A stretch of 10,131 nt of DNA from Paracoccaceae bacterium. GTDB lineage: Bacteria > Pseudomonadota > Alphaproteobacteria > Rhodobacterales > Rhodobacteraceae. Where the stretch lies: the NCBI GenBank assembly GCA_026982515.1, contig JALSGY010000464.1, positions 1 through 10,131 of the forward strand. The letters run 5' to 3'. This document shows, piece after piece, positions 1 through 6,133 of the stretch (positions within the stretch are counted from its first letter, which is position 1; the number at the start of each line of letters is the position of its first letter). The notes beneath the pieces were generated by a model. It was not told the origin of the DNA. It saw only the letters and a list, made by a program, of their open reading frames with translations, and made no database searches. A program made the position numbers and the translations under genes.

Positions 1-1191
1 CGTTTCTTCAGCGATCACGATCCGAGGATTTTCGCCCATTGTCTGGTCGACAGACGCTGCGCGAAGATCATCCTCAGCCGCAATCCGCTCGATTCCTTCA
101 TCTCGCTCGAGATCGCCCGCCAGACCGGCCAGTGGCGGCTGGGCGACATGGCTCAGGCGCGCTCGGCCCGCATCCGCTTCGACGAGGGGCGTTTTCGCAA
201 TCATCTGGCCGAGTGGCAGGCCTTCCAGGCCGACATCCGGCGCGGGCTGCAGATCAGCGGCCAGACGGGCTTTTACATCGGCTACGAGGACATCGCGGAT
301 CTGGAGGTGCTGAACGGGCTGGCCCGCTTTCTCGGCATCACGCACCAGAAAAGCGCCATTTCCCGCAAGACCAAGAAGCAGAATCCCCAGCCGCTCGAGG
401 AACGGGTGGAGAATTTCTCCCAGATGGAAGAGGCGCTGGCCCGGGTGGACATCTTCAACCTCAGCCAGATCCCCAACCATGAACCCCGCCGCGGCGCGGC
501 GGTGCCGGGCCATGTGGCCGCCGCGCGCGCGCCGCTGCTGTTCATGCCGGTGCGTTCGGGCCCGGTCGAGGCGGTCAGGCAGTGGCTGGCCGCGCTCGAT
601 GGCGCCTCGCCGGACGAGCTTCAGACGGGGTTCACCCGGAAATCCCTGCGCAAGTGGAAACGTCAGCACAAGGGGCACCGCAGCTTCACGGTGCTTCGCC
701 ACCCGGTGGTGCGGCTCCATCATGCCTTTGTCGAGCACATCCTGAACACCGGGCCTGAGAGCTATCCGGCGGTTCGCGCTCTGCTGCGCGAACGCTACGA
801 GGTCCCCCTGCCCGAGGGCGCCCCGGACAGCAGCTATGATCTGCAGACCCACCGCCGCGCCTTCATCGCCTTCGCCCGCTTCGTGCGGGGCAATCTCTCG
901 GGGCAGACAAGCATTCGCGTCGATGGCGCCTGGGCCTCGCAAAGCGAGGTGATCCGGGGATTTGCCGATTTCTCCGCCCCCGATCACATCTTTCGCGAAG
1001 AAGAGCTTGCCGATGATCTGGCACGGCTGGCGGGCCGTTTCGGGCTGAAGCCGCCGGCGCTGCCGGTGGTGCCCGAAAAGGGGCCCTACCGCCTTGAGCA
1101 GATCCATGACGAAGAGGTGGAATCCGCCGTCAAGGCCGCCTACCAGCGCGATTACATGGCCTTCGGTTTCGGGCCCTGGAAACGGGGCTGA
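1..1191 (+). CDS. Sulfotransferase-like protein (NodH-like), 5' truncated by window edge
   Basis: The reading frame is open from base 1 and ends at TGA 1189-1191, giving 396 visible codons; the start lies upstream of the window. Early in the visible part is IILSRNPLDSFIS (codons 23-35), which fits the 3'-phosphate-binding motif of PAPS-dependent sulfotransferases (Arg ... Ser). These enzymes move a sulfuryl group from PAPS to a sugar, lipid or protein acceptor. The 5'-phosphosulfate loop of this domain would lie before the window. A second, weaker pair follows: FMPVRSG near codon 181 looks like a degraded 5' loop, and VLRHPVVRLHHAF near codon 231 looks like a second 3' motif of the Sulfotransfer_2 type, so the protein may hold two sulfotransferase-like halves. 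Related proteins in Rhodobacteraceae are often called nodulation protein NodH; a nodulation role is not implied, and the acceptor cannot be read from the sequence. It converges on ptsN with a 3-base gap. Confidence 0.75.
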   Translation, partial: RFFSDHDPRIFAHCLVDRRCAKIILSRNPLDSFISLEIARQTGQWRLGDMAQARSARIRFDEGRFRNHLAEWQAFQADIRRGLQISGQTGFYIGYEDIADLEVLNGLARFLGITHQKSAISRKTKKQNPQPLEERVENFSQMEEALARVDIFNLSQIPNHEPRRGAAVPGHVAAARAPLLFMPVRSGPVEAVRQWLAALDGASPDELQTGFTRKSLRKWKRQHKGHRSFTVLRHPVVRLHHAFVEHILNTGPESYPAVRALLRERYEVPLPEGAPDSSYDLQTHRRAFIAFARFVRGNLSGQTSIRVDGAWASQSEVIRGFADFSAPDHIFREEELADDLARLAGRFGLKPPALPVVPEKGPYRLEQIHDEEVESAVKAAYQRDYMAFGFGPWKRG

Positions 1192-1194
1192 AGA

Positions 1195-1659
1195 TCAGGC
1201 GGCGCGCGAGGCCGGGCCTTCGGTGAGAATGGCGTGCAGGATGGCCGGGTCGGCATTGGCCCGCAGCTTGGTGCAGATCGAGGAATCGCGCATGGTGCGC
1301 GAAACCAGCGCCAGCGCCTTCAGGTGCTCGACCCCGGCCTCCTTTGGGGCGAACAGCCCGAAGACCAGATCGACGGGCTGTCTGTCGACCGAATCGAAAT
1401 CGACCGGGCTTTCGAGCCTGACGAACACCCCCACCACCTTTTCCAGATCCGGCAGCCGGGCATGGGGCAACGCCACGCCGTTGCCCACGCCGGTGGGGCC
1501 GAGGCTTTCGCGCTCCAGCAGCGCATCGACAACCTCCTCGGCATTGAGGCCGTAGGCGGAGGCCGCGATGTCTCCCAGATCCATGAACAGCCGCTTCTTG
1601 CTGCTGGTCTTGCCGATCACCTTGACGGCGGCAGGCTTGAGTATGGTCGAAAGATCCAT
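1195..1659 (-). CDS. ptsN: PtsN, nitrogen-regulatory PTS enzyme IIA (EIIA-Ntr)
   Basis: A 154-residue protein covering one complete EIIA domain, the usual length for PtsN. The motif GNGVALPHARL holds the expected phospho-accepting histidine (His66). In the nitrogen PTS this His receives phosphate from EI-Ntr via NPr. The protein then acts by binding partners, which in other bacteria include potassium transport and stress-signalling proteins, not by moving a sugar. It is cytoplasmic. It is the last gene of the leftward operon, 26 bases after hpf, the same pairing as in E. coli. The ATG at 1659 has no strong Shine-Dalgarno sequence (only a GG about 12 bases upstream), so translation may be coupled to hpf or weak. 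MDLSTILKP fits the usual PtsN N-terminus, supporting this start. No NPr or EI-Ntr gene is visible here. Confidence 0.95.
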   Translation of the reverse strand: MDLSTILKPAAVKVIGKTSSKKRLFMDLGDIAASAYGLNAEEVVDALLERESLGPTGVGNGVALPHARLPDLEKVVGVFVRLESPVDFDSVDRQPVDLVFGLFAPKEAGVEHLKALALVSRTMRDSSICTKLRANADPAILHAILTEGPASRAA

Positions 1660-1685
1660 TGTCGATGCACCGTTTTGCGTGAAGC

Positions 1686-2264
1686 TCAGTTGCTGGTGAT
1701 GCTCGGATCTATCCAGCCGATGTTGCCGTCATCCCTGCGGTAGACGACGTTGATTTCGCCGCCCCCCTCCTTGCGGAAGACGAGAACCGGTGCGCCGGCC
1801 AGTTCCATCTGCATGACGGCCTCGCCGACCGAGAGCGAGGGGATGGTGGTTTCCATCTCGGCGATGATCATCGGCTGCAGCGTTTCCGGCTCCGCCTCTT
1901 CGAACGTCTCCTGGGAGGCCAGGATGAAGGAGGCGGCGCCGATCGCCTCGACCGGCTGCTGGCGCTGGCGGTGATGGTCCTTCAGCCGGCGCTTGTAGCG
2001 GCGCAGCTGCTTTTCCATCTTTTCACTGCACTTGTCGAAGGCGGCGTAGATTTCCGTGGCGCTTGCGCGGGCCTGGGCCGTCAGCCCGGTGGAAAGATGC
2101 ACCGTTGCCTCGCAGACGAATTCATGCGCGTTCTTCGAAAAGATCACCTGCGCATCGGTGGGACGTTCGGCATATTTCTCGACGACTGCGCCAAGTTCGT
2201 TGCGGACGTGCGTTTGCAGCGCCGCGCCGATGTCGATTTGTTTGCCGCTGATCTGATAGCGCAT
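1686..2264 (-). CDS. hpf: Long-form ribosome hibernation promoting factor (HPF/RaiA family)
   Basis: A 192-residue protein with the two-domain layout of long HPF. Residues 1 to about 105 form the S30AE/YfiA ribosome-binding domain (RYQISGKQIDIG, then a basic run EKQLRRYKRRLKDHH at 84-98). A variable linker follows, and residues about 145-190 form the C-terminal dimerisation domain (VLVFRKEGGGEINVVYRRDD, ending GWIDPS). Long HPF binds the 30S decoding region and pairs 70S ribosomes into inactive 100S dimers in starvation or stationary phase; the C-terminal domain makes the contact. Two ATGs stand in tandem (2267 and 2264). I chose 2264 because the AAGGAG at 2275-2270 is 5 bases from it but only 2 from the first. 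A leader of about 220 bases separates it from lptB, so it may have its own stress-responsive promoter. rpoN, its usual upstream neighbour, is absent. Confidence 0.95.
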   Translation of the reverse strand: MRYQISGKQIDIGAALQTHVRNELGAVVEKYAERPTDAQVIFSKNAHEFVCEATVHLSTGLTAQARASATEIYAAFDKCSEKMEKQLRRYKRRLKDHHRQRQQPVEAIGAASFILASQETFEEAEPETLQPMIIAEMETTIPSLSVGEAVMQMELAGAPVLVFRKEGGGEINVVYRRDDGNIGWIDPSITSN

Positions 2265-2269
2265 CATGT

Positions 2270-2275
2270 CTCCTT
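2270..2275 (-). promoter_or_regulatory. Shine-Dalgarno of hpf, favours the second of two tandem ATGs
   Basis: AAGGAG on the - strand. Spacing is 5 bases to the ATG at 2264 and 2 bases to the ATG at 2267, so the downstream ATG is the more likely start. Confidence 0.75.
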
Positions 2276-2360
2276 GAAATGGCGGTGCCCTGACGGGCCT
2301 GCTTGCCGCGGGCGGGGCCTGCGGTCATCGGGGTTTCAGGTTTCCTCCGGCGTGGTGGAT

Positions 2361-2378
2361 CGGCCTGCCGGCAGGCCG
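2361..2378. repeat. Perfect 18-bp palindrome in the hpf leader
   Basis: CGGCCTGCCGGCAGGCCG equals its own reverse complement. It lies about 95 bases upstream of the hpf start, between hpf and lptB. GGCCTGC also occurs at 2296-2302 and 2316-2322, nearer to hpf. It could be a dimer-binding operator or fold in the RNA as a short GC-rich hairpin. It has no T-run on either side, so it is not a classical intrinsic terminator. In GC-rich DNA such a palindrome can also arise by chance. Confidence 0.6.
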
Positions 2379-2431
2379 GTACCGGGCAGAATCGCCCGAA
2401 AGAGCTGGCGTGCGGTATTGCACCGATTCCA

Positions 2432-2460
2432 ATTGGTGACAACTCCGTGTTTTGTGTCAA
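2432..2460 (-). promoter_or_regulatory. Weak candidate promoter for hpf-ptsN
   Basis: On the - strand a perfect TTGACA -35 hexamer (2460-2455) is followed after 17 bases by ACCAAT (2437-2432), which matches only three of six -10 positions. It lies within a gap of 218 bases, a plausible site for a promoter that expresses hpf apart from the lpt genes. The -10 is poor, so a different sigma factor or no promoter at all is possible. Confidence 0.25.
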
Positions 2461-2466
2461 CACAAA
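2451..2466. repeat. Inverted repeat TTTGTG-N4-CACAAA over the hpf -35 candidate
   Basis: TTTGTGTCAACACAAA has perfect 6-bp arms around a 4-base centre and is AT-rich compared with its surroundings. It starts 17 bases beyond the lptB stop codon in the direction of transcription and includes the TTGACA hexamer proposed as an hpf -35 element. It could be an operator. A weak terminator hairpin for lptB is less likely because no T-run follows. Confidence 0.5.
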
Positions 2467-2482
2467 CCGCCTCCGGCCACGA

Positions 2483-3244
2483 TCAGCCGATGCGGAAGCT
2501 CTGCCCCAGGTACACGCGGCGCACGTTTTCATCGTGAACGACTTCTTCGGCGGTGCCGCTCATCAGCACCTTGCCATCGTGCAGGATATAGGCGCGATCG
2601 ACGATTTCCAGCGTTTCGCGCACGTTGTGATCGGTGATCAGAACCCCGATCCTCAGGTTGCTCAGTTCGGCCACGAGGGCGCGGATCTCGCCCACGGCAA
2701 TCGGGTCGACCCCGGCGAAGGGCTCGTCCAGCAGCACGTATCTGGGGTTGGCGGCAAGGCAGCGGGCAATCTCGACCCGCCGCCGCTCGCCCCCGGAAAG
2801 CGAAAGGGCCGAGGCGCGCCGCAAGTGGGTGATGGAGAAATCCGAAAGCAGCTCTTCAAGCCGCTCGCGCCGCCGGGTGCGATCGGAGATGGAGATCTCG
2901 AGGATGGCGAGGATGTTGTCCTCCACCGACAGGCCGCGGAAGATGGAGACCTCCTGTGGCAGATAGCCGATGCCCAGCCTGGCGCGCCGGTACATCGGCA
3001 GGAAGGTCACGTCGCGGCCATCGAGGATCACCTGCCCGCCCTCCGGCGTCACCAGCCCGGCGACGGAATAGAAACAGGTGGTCTTGCCAGAGCCGTTCGG
3101 CCCCAGCAGGCCGACAACCTCGCCGCGGCCCAGCTCCATGCTGACATCGCGGATCACGACCCGCTTGCGGTAGCTCTTGCGCAGGTTGACGATCCGCAGG
3201 CCGGTTTCGCCTTCCGTCACCGTGAGATCTGCCCGTCCGGCCAT
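2483..3244 (-). CDS. lptB: LptB, ATPase of the lipopolysaccharide export ABC transporter
   Basis: A 253-residue ABC ATPase with all the expected motifs: Walker A GPNGSGKTT (48-56), Q-loop Gln97 in YLPQE, signature LSGGE (149-153), Walker B YVLLDEP (169-175) with catalytic Glu174, and switch His206 in ITDHN. The sequence YLPQEVSIFRGLSVEDNI is typical of LptB and separates it from amino-acid importers. In the cytoplasm it forms a complex with LptF and LptG and powers extraction of LPS from the inner membrane into the LptC-LptA bridge. The LptF and LptG genes are not in the window. Its ATG overlaps the lptA stop codon (TGATG at 3246-3242), so translation is probably coupled. Length is near the usual 240, with about 12 extra residues at the N-terminus. 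Confidence 0.97.
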   Translation of the reverse strand: MAGRADLTVTEGETGLRIVNLRKSYRKRVVIRDVSMELGRGEVVGLLGPNGSGKTTCFYSVAGLVTPEGGQVILDGRDVTFLPMYRRARLGIGYLPQEVSIFRGLSVEDNILAILEISISDRTRRRERLEELLSDFSITHLRRASALSLSGGERRRVEIARCLAANPRYVLLDEPFAGVDPIAVGEIRALVAELSNLRIGVLITDHNVRETLEIVDRAYILHDGKVLMSGTAEEVVHDENVRRVYLGQSFRIG

Positions 3245-3753
3245 CAGTTGCCGCCCTGGCCCGTGAAGATGATGGTGCGCACCCGGCCCTCGAGGTTAGC
3301 GATCCCTTCCCTCAGGTTGACGACCATCCTGTCGGCGGCCAGCGCGTTGCGGCCCTGTGTGAGGATCACCTCTCCGGTCATGATGACGATGCCCTCGTCG
3401 ATCGAATAGACGGCCTCTTTGGCTTCGGCGGCTTCCGCGCCGCTCACGAGGGTCACGCCGCCGCTGGCGTAGATCTTTGAAATCCGGCCTGTTTCTTCCC
3501 CCTCCGGGGTGGTGTATTCGGCCTTGACCCGGGCTGCGGACAGCCGCATCTCGCCTTGCCCGATCAGCACGTTGCCGGAAAACAGGATGGTGCCCTCGGC
3601 CTGGTTGATCTCCAGCTGGTCGGCGGAAATCTCGACCGGCAGGGTTGTGTCCTGCCGAAGCCCGCCGAAGGCCACCTGGGTGCCCTGTGCCAAGGCGCCG
3701 GAGGCCAGTGCGCCGGCAATCAGGATTGCTGTCAGGAAACGCTGAAGAACCAT
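3244..3753 (-). CDS. lptA: LptA, periplasmic lipopolysaccharide bridge protein
   Basis: A 169-residue protein with a cleavable signal peptide: MVLQRF, then a hydrophobic stretch to about residue 20 and a likely cut after LAQ or ALA near residues 20-23. The remainder is one OstA/LptA-type domain. PVEISADQLEINQAEGTILFSGNV (39-62), recognisable in part, and a repeated pattern of short beta-strands with Gly-Asn/Gly-Val turns fit the beta-jellyroll that carries LPS across the periplasm. It would link LptC to LptD. It sits between lptC (15-base gap) and lptB (1-base overlap), the conserved order in Gram-negative bacteria. The gap to lptC holds the 10-bp palindrome CCGGATCCGG (3759-3768), and its GGGG is the only Shine-Dalgarno-like sequence near the ATG, so coupling to lptC is likely. 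Confidence 0.92.
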   Translation of the reverse strand: MVLQRFLTAILIAGALASGALAQGTQVAFGGLRQDTTLPVEISADQLEINQAEGTILFSGNVLIGQGEMRLSAARVKAEYTTPEGEETGRISKIYASGGVTLVSGAEAAEAKEAVYSIDEGIVIMTGEVILTQGRNALAADRMVVNLREGIANLEGRVRTIIFTGQGGN

Positions 3754-3768
3754 TCGCCCCGGATCCGG

Positions 3769-4383
3769 TTATCGTTTCGGCTCATATACCAGCTTTACCC
3801 CATTCTTGAAAACAAGAAGATAATCGCCCCCCGGGCCGTTTTCGGCCTGTTGCGTCAGCTCCATCCGCCCGGCGGTCAGCCGGCCGAGCGGGCCGGTGGC
3901 CTCGATCCGGCCCTCGGCCTCCAGGCGGGAATTTTCCAGATCGGCGGTGATGGGCCCGGTCTCGATCCGGTATCCGGCCGAGGTGGTGACCATCACCCCC
4001 CCTTCCAGCCGTGCGGTTCTGGTTTCCGTGTCGAAGGTGCCCTTCGTGGCGGTAACCTCGATGTTTTCGCCGGCCGGCGTGGTGATGCGCGCCGTGATCT
4101 CGCGAGAGCGGACCAGTTGCGCATTCTCGGGATCGGGCCCGGTGCTTTCGGCCGACAGGGTGATGGCCGCACCGTCGTCCGTCACTCCCGAGAAGGTCAG
4201 CCCGCCGATACGCTGCTCGCGCGCCAGTTCCTGCACGTCGGTATCGGCGAAGGGGATGGAGCGGGTCGGATCCACGGTGCGCGAAAAGAGAAACAGCGTG
4301 GCGAGGATGCCCAGCGCGACCAGCGGCAGCAGGATCTTGAGCAATGCCACCAGCCGGGAGTAGGCATTGTCAAGCGCGGGCAT
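3769..4383 (-). CDS. lptC: LptC, inner-membrane-anchored LPS export protein
   Basis: A 204-residue protein with a short cytoplasmic N-terminus, one membrane segment at about residues 13-33 (LVALLKILLPLVALGILATL) and a periplasmic domain. The part from residue 75 on (AITLSAESTGPDPENAQLV, EITARITTPAGENIEVTATKG) resembles the LptC beta-jellyroll. LptC receives LPS from LptB2FG and passes it to LptA. Family members diverge strongly in sequence, so the call rests on length, topology and position next to lptA and lptB as well as on weak sequence similarity. One base separates its ATG from the kdsD stop codon. Confidence 0.9.
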   Translation of the reverse strand: MPALDNAYSRLVALLKILLPLVALGILATLFLFSRTVDPTRSIPFADTDVQELAREQRIGGLTFSGVTDDGAAITLSAESTGPDPENAQLVRSREITARITTPAGENIEVTATKGTFDTETRTARLEGGVMVTTSAGYRIETGPITADLENSRLEAEGRIEATGPLGRLTAGRMELTQQAENGPGGDYLLVFKNGVKLVYEPKR

Positions 4384-4384
4384 G

Positions 4385-5344
4385 TCAGACCACCCCGGCC
4401 CGCAGGCAATCGTGGATGTGCAGAATGCCCAGTGCCTGCCCCGGCGTTTGCGGATCGATCACGAACAGGCAGGTGATCTTGCGCTCGTTCATGAGCGCCA
4501 CGGCCTCTTCGGCCAGGGCGTCGGGGGCGATGGTGCGGGGGTTCGGGGTCATCACGTCGGCGGCGGTATGCTCCAGCAGCCCTTCCATGTGGCGGCGCAG
4601 GTCGCCGTCGGTGATGATCCCGGCCAGGCGGCCGTCCGGCCCGGTCACCCCGACCACGCCAAAACCCTTCTGGCTGATCACCAGCAGCGCCTCGCCCATG
4701 GGGGTGTCGGCACCGACCAGCGGCAGGTCTTCGTGCATCAGGTCGCGCACCCGTGACAGCCGCGCCCCTAGCGAGCCACCGGGATGGAACTCGCGGAAAT
4801 GCTCGGGCGTGAAGCGGCGGTGCTCCATCAGCGCGATGGCCAGCGCGTCGCCCAGGGCCAGGGTCATGGTGGTCGAGGTGGTGGGCACGATTCCCTTCTC
4901 GCAGGCCTCGGGAGCGGGCGGCAGCACGATGGCTACATCCGCCTGGCGCAGCAGCGTGCTGCCGGCGCGCCCGGCCACCCCGATCAGCGGGATCTTGAAG
5001 CGGCGGGTATAGGCGATCAGATCGGCCAGCTCGGGGGTTTCGCCCGAATTGGACAGCACCATCACCACGTCGCCCCTGGTCATCATGCCCATGTCGCCAT
5101 GGCTGGCCTCGGCGGGGTGGACGAAATGCGCCGGCGTGCCGGTGCTGGCCAGGGTGGCCGCGATCTTGCGGGCGATATGCCCCGATTTGCCCATCCCCGA
5201 GACGATCACCCGCCCGCTGGCGCCGGCGATCAGCTCGGCGGCATCGCCGAAGGCCCCGTCAAGGCCCTCGGCCAGCAGTTTCAGCGCTTCGGCCTCGCGC
5301 AAGACGACCCGGCGGCCGGTGGCGAGAATGGTGTCCTTGTTCAT
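4385..5344 (-). CDS. kdsD: KdsD/KpsF, D-arabinose 5-phosphate isomerase
   Basis: A 319-residue protein with an N-terminal SIS sugar-isomerase domain and two C-terminal CBS domains, the normal length and layout. Visible SIS motifs are SGMGKSG (49-55, Lys53), HPAEASHGD (76-84, His82), SNSGETPE (98-105, Glu105), PTTSTT (154-159) and FHPGG (186-190, His187). The spacing of Lys53, His82, Glu105 and His187 agrees with the catalytic residues reported for E. coli KdsD. The CBS repeats lie at about 203-252 and 264-315. The enzyme converts ribulose 5-phosphate to arabinose 5-phosphate, the first committed step to Kdo, the inner-core sugar of LPS. This links the gene functionally to lptCAB downstream. 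KdsC, next to KdsD in E. coli, is not present here. It is 12 bases from the rnd stop codon. Confidence 0.96.
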   Translation of the reverse strand: MNKDTILATGRRVVLREAEALKLLAEGLDGAFGDAAELIAGASGRVIVSGMGKSGHIARKIAATLASTGTPAHFVHPAEASHGDMGMMTRGDVVMVLSNSGETPELADLIAYTRRFKIPLIGVAGRAGSTLLRQADVAIVLPPAPEACEKGIVPTTSTTMTLALGDALAIALMEHRRFTPEHFREFHPGGSLGARLSRVRDLMHEDLPLVGADTPMGEALLVISQKGFGVVGVTGPDGRLAGIITDGDLRRHMEGLLEHTAADVMTPNPRTIAPDALAEEAVALMNERKITCLFVIDPQTPGQALGILHIHDCLRAGVV

Positions 5345-5356
5345 GGCTCCGGCCCT

Positions 5357-5968
5357 TCAGTGGGCGAAAATGTCGATGTCCGGCCAGCCGGCCAGATCGA
5401 GCCGCGCGCGGGTTGGCAGGAAATCGAAACAGGCTTGCGCCAGATCGGTCCGCCCCTCGCGCGCCAGCCGCTCATCGAGCCTGTCCTTCAGCGCGTGCAG
5501 GTGCAGCACGTCCGAGGCGGCGTAGTCGAGCTGCTTGTCGGTCAGCTCTGCCGCGCCCCAGTCCGACATTTGCTGCTGTTTGGAAATATCAACCCCCAGC
5601 ATCTCGTCGAGCAGGAATTTCAGCCCGTGCCTGTCGGTATAGGTGCGCACCAGTTTCGAGGCGATCTTGGTGCAGTAGACGGGTGCGGCAAGCGCGCCGA
5701 AGGCATGGTAGAGCGCGGCGATGTCGAAGCGGCCGAAGTGGAACAGCTTCAGCACACCAGGGTCGGTGAGCATCCGGGCAAGGTTGGGCGCCTCGCTCTG
5801 CCCCGGCTCGATCTGGACCATGTGCGCGTTCCCGTCGCCGCCCGACATCTGCACCAGGCACAGCCGGTCGCGGTGGGGGTTGAGGCCCATGGTCTCGCAG
5901 TCGATGGCCACCACGGGGCCCAGATCGAGCCCGTCGGGAAGATCGTTCCTGTAAAGATGATTTGCCAA
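5357..5968 (-). CDS. rnd: RNase D-family 3'-5' exonuclease (catalytic domain only)
   Basis: A DEDDy-type exonuclease. From the chosen start the motifs are IDCETMGL (Asp23, Glu25), HFGRFD (Asp82) and LDYAASDV (Tyr149, Asp153). Enzymes of this kind trim 3' ends of structured RNAs such as tRNA precursors. At 203 residues it lacks the HRDC domains of E. coli RNase D (about 375 residues), the common short form in alphaproteobacteria. The frame has no ATG at its 5' end; candidate starts are TTG 6031 and TTG 5968. I chose 5968 because LANHLYRNDLPDGLDLGP matches the usual N-terminus of related proteins (read as MANHLYR), a GGAAGG lies 11 bases upstream, and the upper TTG coincides with a possible -35 element. 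It is the first gene of the leftward envelope operon. Confidence 0.9.
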   Translation of the reverse strand: MANHLYRNDLPDGLDLGPVVAIDCETMGLNPHRDRLCLVQMSGGDGNAHMVQIEPGQSEAPNLARMLTDPGVLKLFHFGRFDIAALYHAFGALAAPVYCTKIASKLVRTYTDRHGLKFLLDEMLGVDISKQQQMSDWGAAELTDKQLDYAASDVLHLHALKDRLDERLAREGRTDLAQACFDFLPTRARLDLAGWPDIDIFAH

Positions 5969-6002
5969 GCCGCCCGCATCCTTCCGTGTTTTTTCGCCTT
6001 CG

Positions 6003-6031
6003 GGAATAGTGCCTTTGCAGGGCTTGCGCAA
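6003..6031 (-). promoter_or_regulatory. Candidate promoter of the rnd-kdsD-lptCAB operon
   Basis: On the - strand TTGCGC (6031-6026) and TATTCC (6008-6003) are separated by 17 bases. Each matches half of the sigma-70 consensus. The position, about 35 bases upstream of the chosen rnd start and in the divergent spacer, is right for the operon promoter. Its -35 coincides with the alternative TTG start of rnd. Confidence 0.3.
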
Positions 6032-6056
6032 CTGTGCCTGGGCGGCGCGAAACCGT

Positions 6057-6077
6057 CATGCAGGTGTCGCTTGCATG
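6057..6077. repeat. Inverted repeat CATGCA-N9-TGCATG in the divergent spacer
   Basis: Perfect 6-bp arms (6057-6062 and 6072-6077) around a 9-base centre lie in the spacer between rnd and the MetE-like gene. The 21-bp size is typical of sites for dimeric helix-turn-helix regulators. It lies 26 bases upstream of the rnd promoter candidate and 57 bases before the MetE-like start, so it could control either gene. It does not resemble the MetR consensus. Confidence 0.45.
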
Positions 6078-6096
6078 CGGTGAGGGCGCGGCCGAA

Positions 6097-6130
6097 GGTG
6101 CTTTCATGGGCGCGCAGATGAAAGGACACC
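6097..6130 (+). promoter_or_regulatory. Hairpin that sequesters the ribosome-binding site of the MetE-like gene
   Basis: GGTGCTTTCAT (6097-6107) pairs with ATGAAAG (6118-6124) and CACC (6127-6130). This gives 11 base pairs with a two-base GA bulge and a 10-base loop (6108-6117). The 3' arm contains the Shine-Dalgarno AAAGGA (6121-6126), 7 bases before the ATG at 6134. The fold would hide the ribosome-binding site, as in translational switches or thermosensors. The pairing is seen in the sequence; regulation is inferred. Confidence 0.55.
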
Positions 6131-6133
6131 GAG

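Noticed and set aside
39..482. + strand open frame inside the sulfotransferase
   Set aside because: It is in another frame of the same strand; its Pro/Arg/Gly-rich product is typical of a shifted GC-rich frame.
2361..2378. Palindrome as an intrinsic terminator of lptB
   Set aside because: No T-run follows the palindrome on the - strand, so it lacks the second half of an intrinsic terminator.
2303..3409. Long + strand open frame of 368 codons opposite lptB
   Set aside because: It is the mirror of a clear ABC ATPase gene, with shadow-like composition and no ribosome-binding site of note.
4784..6121. Long + strand open frame of 445 codons opposite kdsD and rnd
   Set aside because: It is antisense to two well-supported genes, is rich in His, Gln, Gly and Arg as expected for reversed GC-rich code, and matches no family I know.
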